Of a stretch of DNA of 8,817 nt, positions 5,232 through 8,817 are shown in pieces. Position 1 is the first letter of the stretch, and each line of letters starts with the position of its first letter. This DNA comes from an uncultured Bacilli bacterium. Lineage in GTDB: Bacteria > Bacillota_I > Bacilli_A > ML615J-28 > CAG-698. Both the position numbers and the translations under genes were made by a program. The DNA lies in the NCBI GenBank assembly GCA_947624315.1, contig CANQJU010000035.1, positions 1-8,817 on the forward strand. Reading direction: 5' to 3'. A model generated the notes under the pieces. It saw only the letters and a program-made list of their open reading frames with translations, did no database searches and was not told the DNA's origin.

Positions 5232-7010
5232 TTAATCACGATAAAATTGTGCTTGTTTATCAAACATTTTAGTATAGATTCCGTCTTTTTCATATAATTC
5301 CTTATGTGTACCATATTCAATAACTTGTCCATCACTAAATACCGCTACTTTGTCTGCAAGTTGCACTGCTGATAATCGATGTGTTATTAAAATAGCGCCT
5401 TTATCTCTAATCATATTATGAAACTGTGTGTAAATTTCAAACTCGGCATTCGGGTCAAGAGCTGCTGTTGGTTCATCAAGTATAAATATCTCTCCTCCCT
5501 TATAGCATGCTCGAGCTATTGCAAACCTTTGCTCTTCTCCTCCAGATGGTTCTATCCCTTCAGGATTTATTTCTTTACCAATTTGTGTATCTGCTCCATA
5601 TTTAAGTTTTGAAATCAAAGAAGAAATATGCGATTCTTCACAAACACGATTAAATAATTCTTTATCATAAGGTTTTGAAAGAACAATGTTTTCTCTAATT
5701 GAAAACATATATGTAGCGCAATCTTGAAAAACAGATGCAAATAGTGCTTGGTACTCGTCATAATTATATAATTTTATATTCACACCATTAAGTAGTATTT
5801 CACCAGATGTAGGCTCATATAAACGAGTTAATAATTTTACAAATGTAGATTTGCCAGCTCCATTTTCACCGACAATACACAGTTTTTCATTACATAAAAT
5901 TTTCAAGTTTAAATTCTTTATCGCATAAATTTCACTTCCCGGATAGCAAAAACTAACATTTTTAAATTCTATACAAGACGTTTCTGATACAACTGGAGAT
6001 ATTTCTCCAATATTTTTTTTATTTGGAAGTTTCATAAATTCTTCTAATTCTTCAATTTTCATGCAAAATTCAGATAAGTTTAAATAGGCATTTATTACTG
6101 AAGAGATACCACTTGAAAACTGACTAACTGCTGATAAATATATTGTCATTGTACCTACACTTAACATCCCTTTTAAAACATTAATAATAAGGTAACTATA
6201 AACAACAAAAGTTTGAAAAAAATTGGTAAGATAAACAATCAAATTCACCTTGCTATCAGTTTTTATTTTTTTAAATGTTACATCATCAACATTTCTTTGT
6301 GTTTCATCTATTTTTTCAACTAACATTGATGAAACCTTGTATAATCGATTTTCTTTTGCATAATCAAAATTTTGTAACATATAAGATAGTCCCCATGATT
6401 TTCTACTATATAAACTAAACTCTTTACGTAATTCAAAATTTTTCTTATCCTTCCATTTTATCATACAGCCATTTAATATTGCCATAAGTAAAATTAATAC
6501 TAATAATAAAGGATTTAAGATGGAAATAATTACTACTATTGAAAATAAAGATATTATTGAAGTTATAATATTTCCTATTATATCAATAATTTTGCTTGCA
6601 TCACTAATTACCTCTTCAGAACGCTCACTTAACTGTTGAATATCTGGATCTTCAACATATGAATAATCCATTTCAGAAACATATAGTCGAAAGTCATACA
6701 TTAGCGCACGAGTAATCTCATTATTTTTTTGTTGAAGACGTTCGTTAAATAAAATATTTATCAAATTCCAAATAAGTGGTGCTCCAACTATCAAAGCTAG
6801 ATATAAGCAAATATAGGGAACGCGTTTTTCAGTTGTTAATTCATTAATTATTAAACCTGGTGCAATCATGAGTGCTAACGGAACACAAACTCTAAATATT
6901 GCTATAAAAAATTTAGAAATAATATATCGTTTGCCATTTTTTTGCTTACCAATCATTCGAAATAAAAAAACCGTATTATTTTTTATTTTTTTTATATTCC
7001 TAATCATCAT
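5232..7010 (-). CDS. ABC transporter, exporter-type half-transporter with fused permease and ATPase (592 aa)
   Basis: This is an intact ABC exporter with an N-terminal membrane domain and C-terminal nucleotide-binding domain, probably working as a homo- or heterodimer. Hydrophobic segments lie at about residues 33-56, 64-88, 141-184 and 255-285. The ATPase has Walker A GENGAGKS at 381-388, Q-loop Q429, signature PSGGE at 488-492 (LSGGQ variant), Walker B IFILDE at 508-513 and the H-loop histidine H544. The variant signature and overall length resemble peptide or bacteriocin exporters of Bacillota; no peptidase C39 domain is present. The substrate cannot be told. The start ATG-ATG at 7010 overlaps the last codons of the truncated methyltransferase gene. 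A GAAGGG lies about nine bases upstream, so the gene is probably expressed from the promoter before the XRE regulator. The usual partner half-transporter is missing, perhaps lost in the deletion that cut the methyltransferase. Confidence 0.93.
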   Translation of the reverse strand: MMIRNIKKIKNNTVFLFRMIGKQKNGKRYIISKFFIAIFRVCVPLALMIAPGLIINELTTEKRVPYICLYLALIVGAPLIWNLINILFNERLQQKNNEITRALMYDFRLYVSEMDYSYVEDPDIQQLSERSEEVISDASKIIDIIGNIITSIISLFSIVVIISILNPLLLVLILLMAILNGCMIKWKDKKNFELRKEFSLYSRKSWGLSYMLQNFDYAKENRLYKVSSMLVEKIDETQRNVDDVTFKKIKTDSKVNLIVYLTNFFQTFVVYSYLIINVLKGMLSVGTMTIYLSAVSQFSSGISSVINAYLNLSEFCMKIEELEEFMKLPNKKNIGEISPVVSETSCIEFKNVSFCYPGSEIYAIKNLNLKILCNEKLCIVGENGAGKSTFVKLLTRLYEPTSGEILLNGVNIKLYNYDEYQALFASVFQDCATYMFSIRENIVLSKPYDKELFNRVCEESHISSLISKLKYGADTQIGKEINPEGIEPSGGEEQRFAIARACYKGGEIFILDEPTAALDPNAEFEIYTQFHNMIRDKGAILITHRLSAVQLADKVAVFSDGQVIEYGTHKELYEKDGIYTKMFDKQAQFYRD

Positions 7011-7548
7011 AATAAATATTCCCTTCTTTTATATATTTGTCGCCAGGTTTTGCACTAAGTATCCCAGGAACATTTTCAAAAACAAATACGCTCGGTTTAT
7101 AATGGTTGACAATTTTAACAAAGCTTTCAAACAGGTAATTTCTATAATCCTCTTTCATAGATTTTGGATCTTGAGCCCTTCCAGCAATAGAGTATGCTTG
7201 ACAAGGTGGTCCGCCAATAATCACATCAACTTTTTTATTATTTATAACTCCATCCAATCCTTTTGTGACGATTAAATTATCGTTATATTCTTCATATAGT
7301 TTTTTTGTTTCCTCCGACCAATTACCTTTTAAAAGCTCATCAGTTTTTTGGACATCAAATAAAACCACAGCTTTTTTTGCATGGTTTATTGTGTAATTCC
7401 ATCTTTTTACTAGATTATTTCTTAAAGTATCTACCATCGGTTTTTCCCATTCAACATGAGCTAAAAAATTGAATTTTCCTTGTTCTAGGAAACCTTCTGA
7501 TAATCCTCCTGCACCAGCAAATAAATCTATAGCATTTAGCTTTGACAT
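7000..7548 (-). CDS. DNA (cytosine-5) methyltransferase, truncated after motif VI (182 aa)
   Basis: This is the N-terminal half of a Dcm-type enzyme that would transfer a methyl group from S-adenosylmethionine to carbon 5 of cytosine. Motif I is DLFAGAGGLSEGF at residues 8-20, motif IV with the catalytic cysteine (C116) is GGPPCQAYS at 112-120, and motif VI is FENVPG at 157-162. The frame ends at residue 182 after KPGDKYIKEGNIYYDD. Motif VIII, the target-recognition domain and motifs IX and X are all absent, whereas complete enzymes run to 320 residues or more. It is therefore not expected to methylate DNA. The last codons overlap the start of the ABC transporter gene, marking a deletion junction. 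The start is firm: GAGG nine bases upstream, and the regulator's stop codon TAA directly abuts this ATG. No cognate restriction endonuclease is visible; it was probably part of a restriction-modification or related defence locus. Confidence 0.85.
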   Translation of the reverse strand: MSKLNAIDLFAGAGGLSEGFLEQGKFNFLAHVEWEKPMVDTLRNNLVKRWNYTINHAKKAVVLFDVQKTDELLKGNWSEETKKLYEEYNDNLIVTKGLDGVINNKKVDVIIGGPPCQAYSIAGRAQDPKSMKEDYRNYLFESFVKIVNHYKPSVFVFENVPGILSAKPGDKYIKEGNIYYDD

Positions 7549-7758
7549 TTATTTTGCCTCCTCATTTTGCAAATCAATATTGTTTTTTTCAAACAACTCT
7601 TGTAATTTTATTTTTGCAATTTTGGTAGGTTCGTAATAGCCGTTTTCCCATCTGTTCACAGTAGAAAATGAAACATCTAATATTTCACTCAATTTTTTTT
7701 GAGAGATATTTAATTTTGCTCTTAGTTTTAAAATTGCATTTGCGTAATTTGTTTTCAT
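7549..7758 (-). CDS. XRE-family HTH regulator of the methyltransferase operon (69 aa)
   Basis: This is a single-domain DNA-binding protein beginning MKTNYANAILKLRAKLNISQ. The helix-turn-helix lies at about residues 19-40 (SQKKLSEILDVSFSTVNRWE). It belongs to the type with VNRWENGxxEPTKxAK, clearly different from the C-protein-like pair at 478-1080. The ATG at 7758 is preferred because AGGTG lies about six bases upstream; an upstream in-frame ATG at 7785 would put that site inside the coding region and sits close to the -10 element. Its stop codon is directly followed by the methyltransferase ATG (TAAATG), so the two are translationally linked. It probably controls the operon promoter at 7796-7824, where two direct repeats flank the -10 (inference). 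Confidence 0.85.
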   Translation of the reverse strand: MKTNYANAILKLRAKLNISQKKLSEILDVSFSTVNRWENGYYEPTKIAKIKLQELFEKNNIDLQNEEAK

Positions 7759-7781
7759 TAAAGCACCTTCTTCTAGCCCTC

Positions 7782-7810
7782 GCACTTTATATAAAATTAT
7801 AGCACTTTAT
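7782..7810 (-). promoter_or_regulatory. Paired 9-bp direct repeats flanking the -10, candidate operator
   Basis: GCACTTTAT occurs at 7782-7790 and 7802-7810 on the plus strand (ATAAAGTGC on the minus strand). The copies are offset by 20 bases, about two helical turns, and sit on each side of the -10 hexamer. This arrangement suits a regulator binding twice on one face of the DNA and blocking RNA polymerase. The adjacent XRE protein is the natural candidate. Confidence 0.5.
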
Positions 7811-7824
7811 TTAAAAAAAGTCTA
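7796..7824 (-). promoter_or_regulatory. Promoter of the XRE-methyltransferase-ABC operon
   Basis: On the minus strand there is an extended -10, TGC followed by TATAAT (7796-7801), with TAGACT (7819-7824) 17 bases upstream as a weak -35. The leader to the ATG at 7758 is about 30 bases. The strong extended -10 would compensate for the poor -35. Confidence 0.65.
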
Positions 7825-7870
7825 ATAAAATAATTATTTTGTCGAACACTTGAATTTGCATGATACCCTT

Positions 7871-7940
7871 TCGTCACCTATCGTCGTCTTTCGTCTCCTT
7901 TCGTCATCTATCGTCTCCTATCGTCACCAATCGTCGCCAC
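7871..7940. repeat. Seven tandem 10-bp repeats (TCGTCnnCnn), iteron-like array
   Basis: Seven consecutive decamers each begin TCGTC: TCGTCACCTA, TCGTCGTCTT, TCGTCTCCTT, TCGTCATCTA, TCGTCTCCTA, TCGTCACCAA and TCGTCGCCAC. The CGTC core is invariant, while positions 6-10 vary within a pyrimidine-rich pattern. The period equals about one helical turn, so every core faces the same side of the DNA. It is non-coding: the period is not a multiple of three and no reading frame crosses it. It is also markedly richer in GC than its surroundings. Such arrays bind replication initiators, partition proteins or cooperative regulators. It lies about 70 bases upstream of the operon promoter. Confidence 0.85.
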
Positions 7941-7956
7941 CCTGATTTAAGGCATC

Positions 7957-7999
7957 AAAAAAAGTCCTAGAAAAATGCAACTTCTGCACTTCCTAAGAC
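7957..7999 (-). terminator. Orphan intrinsic terminator
   Basis: GTCCTAG (7964-7970) pairs with CTAAGAC (7993-7999), with one G-U wobble in minus-strand RNA. An inner TGCA (7976-7979) and TGCA (7985-7988) stem can also form, and seven T follow on the minus strand. No gene ends just before it; only the tRNA-like scar at 8023-8042 lies between it and the tRNA-Lys terminator. Confidence 0.55.
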
Positions 8000-8022
8000 C
8001 TAATTTTCTTTAAAAACATATA

Positions 8023-8042
8023 GACGTTGGGAGTCGAACTCT
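8023..8042 (-). other. Possible 3'-end scar of a tRNA or tmRNA gene
   Basis: On the minus strand this stretch contains GTTCGACTCCC followed by AACGTCTA. GTTCGAnTC is the T-loop/B-box consensus, and the following bases resemble the 3' end of a tmRNA or tRNA acceptor arm. No 5' half, no properly paired T-stem and no CCA are present, so it is not a functional RNA. It may be an old attachment-site remnant of an integrated element. Low confidence, based on pattern alone. Confidence 0.3.
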
Positions 8043-8044
8043 AT

Positions 8045-8075
8045 AAAAAACAGACTGACACATTGTATCAATCTG
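8045..8075 (-). terminator. Intrinsic terminator of tRNA-Lys
   Basis: Arms 8051-8061 and 8065-8075 pair over 11 positions with a 3-base loop. Two plus-strand mismatches become G-U wobbles in minus-strand RNA. A run of six T (8045-8050) follows. It starts 12 bases after the CCA end of the tRNA. Confidence 0.85.
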
Positions 8076-8087
8076 GTTCTTTCAATA

Positions 8088-8163
8088 TGGTACACCCTCG
8101 GGGATTCGAACCCCGGACCCACTGATTAAGAGTCAGTTGCTCTGCCAGCTGAGCTAAGGGTGC
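8088..8163 (-). tRNA. tRNA-Lys (anticodon CUU)
   Basis: A 76-base tRNA reads on the minus strand from GCACCCT to AGGGTGT-ACCA, with the CCA encoded. The D-arm is TAGCTCAGCTGGCAGAGCA. The anticodon arm is ACTGA-CTCTTAA-TCAGT, with CTT at positions 34-36. The T-arm is CGGGG-TTCGAAT-CCCCG. The acceptor stem is complete with a G-U pair at 1-72. It has its own promoter and terminator. The accessory genes begin on its 3' side, the usual landing place for integrating elements. Confidence 0.97.
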
Positions 8164-8197
8164 ATTTTAAAGTCATTTGCACTAGTGACTATTTGAT

Positions 8198-8226
8198 ATT
8201 TTATCATAAAGCGAGCTAAAAGGCAA
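8198..8226 (-). promoter_or_regulatory. Promoter of tRNA-Lys
   Basis: TTGCCT at 8221-8226 and TAAAAT at 8198-8203 on the minus strand are 17 bases apart. The expected start is near 8191, leaving about 27 bases of 5' leader to be removed by RNase P. Confidence 0.7.
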
Positions 8227-8250
8227 GAGAAAAATAACATTTGTTAAAAA

Positions 8251-8274
8251 ATAAGTGCTCGTTTGAGCACTTAT
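8251..8274 (-). terminator. Intrinsic terminator of pduL
   Basis: ATAAGTGCTC (8251-8260) and GAGCACTTAT (8265-8274) form a perfect 10-bp stem with a 4-base loop, followed on the minus strand by TTTTTT. The stem starts at the last base of the pduL stop codon, so termination is immediate. Confidence 0.92.
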
Positions 8275-8817
8275 TATTTAATGATTTCGCCGATAGTTCC
8301 AGGAACAACAAATCCAGCATTTGATTCATCAGTATCAATATGCATTGCTTTAGAGAAATCTGAACGTACACGTACAACTACATCTCCAAATACTAATGAT
8401 CTGAATTCATTTACAACCTTTACACTAACAATTTCTTTATCAGCTAAATTTAATTCAACAGCATCTTCTGGTGTTAAATGAATATGTCTTTTAGCTACAA
8501 TAACACCTTCTGCTAAATCGATTTCTCCACAAGGTCCAACGATTTTGCATCCTGGAGTTCCCTTAAGATCTCCACTTTCACGAATAGCAATGTCAACACC
8601 TAATGTTCTTGCATCAGTTGCTGAAATTTCAACTTGTGTAGCACTACGAAGTGGGCCTAAAATAGAAACATTAGCTATTGATTTTTTAGGACCAACAAGT
8701 GTTACTCTTTCCTCACAAGCAAATTGTCCAGGTTGAGACAATGCTTTCTTAAATGTTAATTTGGCATCTTCACCAAATAATTTTTTTAAATCATCTTCAC
8801 ATAAATGAACATGTCTT
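8274..8817 (-). CDS. pduL: PduL-type phosphate acyltransferase (phosphotransacylase), 5' end outside the window
   Basis: This is the C-terminal 180 or so residues of the zinc-dependent phosphotransacylase PduL, which interconverts acyl-CoA plus phosphate with acyl phosphate plus CoA. It serves in fermentation with acetate or propionate kinase, or inside metabolosomes. The visible part starts RHVHLCEDDLKKLFGE, giving the first HxH zinc ligands, followed by LSQPGQFACEERVTLVGP, which has the conserved glutamate. Then come TQVEISATDARTLG, the second-barrel VIVAKRHIHLT and finally KAMHIDTDESNAGFVVPG. The two repeated beta-barrel halves are both represented and all recognisable ligand residues are present. 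The frame is open to the right edge, so the TTG at 8741 is not the start. No shell-protein or propanediol genes are in the window, so a housekeeping acetate role is as likely as a microcompartment. Tandem stops TAATAA run straight into the terminator. Confidence 0.95.
   Translation of the reverse strand, partial: RHVHLCEDDLKKLFGEDAKLTFKKALSQPGQFACEERVTLVGPKKSIANVSILGPLRSATQVEISATDARTLGVDIAIRESGDLKGTPGCKIVGPCGEIDLAEGVIVAKRHIHLTPEDAVELNLADKEIVSVKVVNEFRSLVFGDVVVRVRSDFSKAMHIDTDESNAGFVVPGTIGEIIK

Noticed and set aside
6868..7275. Plus-strand open frame of 135 aa
   Set aside because: It is antisense to the ABC transporter and methyltransferase, both of which have clear family motifs; the plus-strand translation matches nothing recognisable.
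7827..7840. Perfect 14-base palindrome AAAATAATTATTTT just upstream of the operon promoter
   Set aside because: Composed only of A and T in an AT-rich region, so chance is a sufficient explanation; no second copy was seen.
8023..8042. Attachment-site duplicate of the tRNA-Lys 3' end
   Set aside because: Beyond the universal T-loop bases the sequence does not match the tRNA-Lys 3' end, so it cannot be its direct-repeat copy.
8263..8736. Plus-strand frames opposite pduL
   Set aside because: They are shadows of pduL, whose minus-strand frame shows full family motifs.

Overview
The window is very AT-rich. Its parts are typical of a low-GC Gram-positive bacterium (Bacillota): AGGAG-type ribosome binding sites, hairpin-plus-U terminators, MATE pumps with XRE regulators, a PduL-type phosphotransacylase and a class M-like sirtuin remnant. 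An Erysipelotrichia-like gut member of the phylum would fit, but the sequence here cannot fix the genus. Nearly everything lies on the minus strand; the one plus-strand gene is the MATE gene at 1259-2699.

Region 1 (1-2700) is a drug-export module. A MATE pump (1-357, running off the left edge) and a second, frameshifted MATE gene flank two tandem, closely related 73 and 76 aa XRE regulators. Each regulator has its own near-identical promoter (TTGAAA-N17-TAATAT) preceded by the same upstream block, which contains a site resembling the C-box of restriction-modification controller proteins. A related site lies between the -35 and -10 of the second MATE gene. The first MATE gene has its own promoter, followed by an intrinsic-terminator hairpin placed before its start codon, so attenuation is possible.

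Region 2 (2731-5152) holds an intact AAA_14/DUF4143 ATPase. Upstream of it is a three-copy 32-33 bp repeat whose units look like promoters. Next come a small two-TM protein resembling a sortase substrate tail without LPxTG, the C-terminal remnant of another gene, and a 5'-truncated sirtuin fragment that begins inside a diverged copy of the same repeat. This looks like a graveyard shaped by deletions.

Region 3 (5232-7940) is an operon-like run on the minus strand: XRE regulator, then a cytosine-5 DNA methyltransferase cut off after motif VI, then an intact ABC exporter half-transporter whose start codon overlaps the broken methyltransferase. A promoter with paired 9-bp direct repeats drives it. 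Further upstream lie seven tandem 10-bp units centred on CGTC, an iteron-like array.

Region 4 (7957-8817) is the chromosomal anchor: a tRNA/tmRNA-like T-arm scar with an orphan terminator, tRNA-Lys(CUU) with promoter and terminator, and the 3' part of pduL. The layout suggests an accessory block accumulated downstream of a tRNA gene. No complete new defence system can be claimed. The most unusual signals are the shared operator logic around the pumps, the leader attenuator, the 10-bp array and the promoter-like repeat that recurs at the sirtuin breakpoint.
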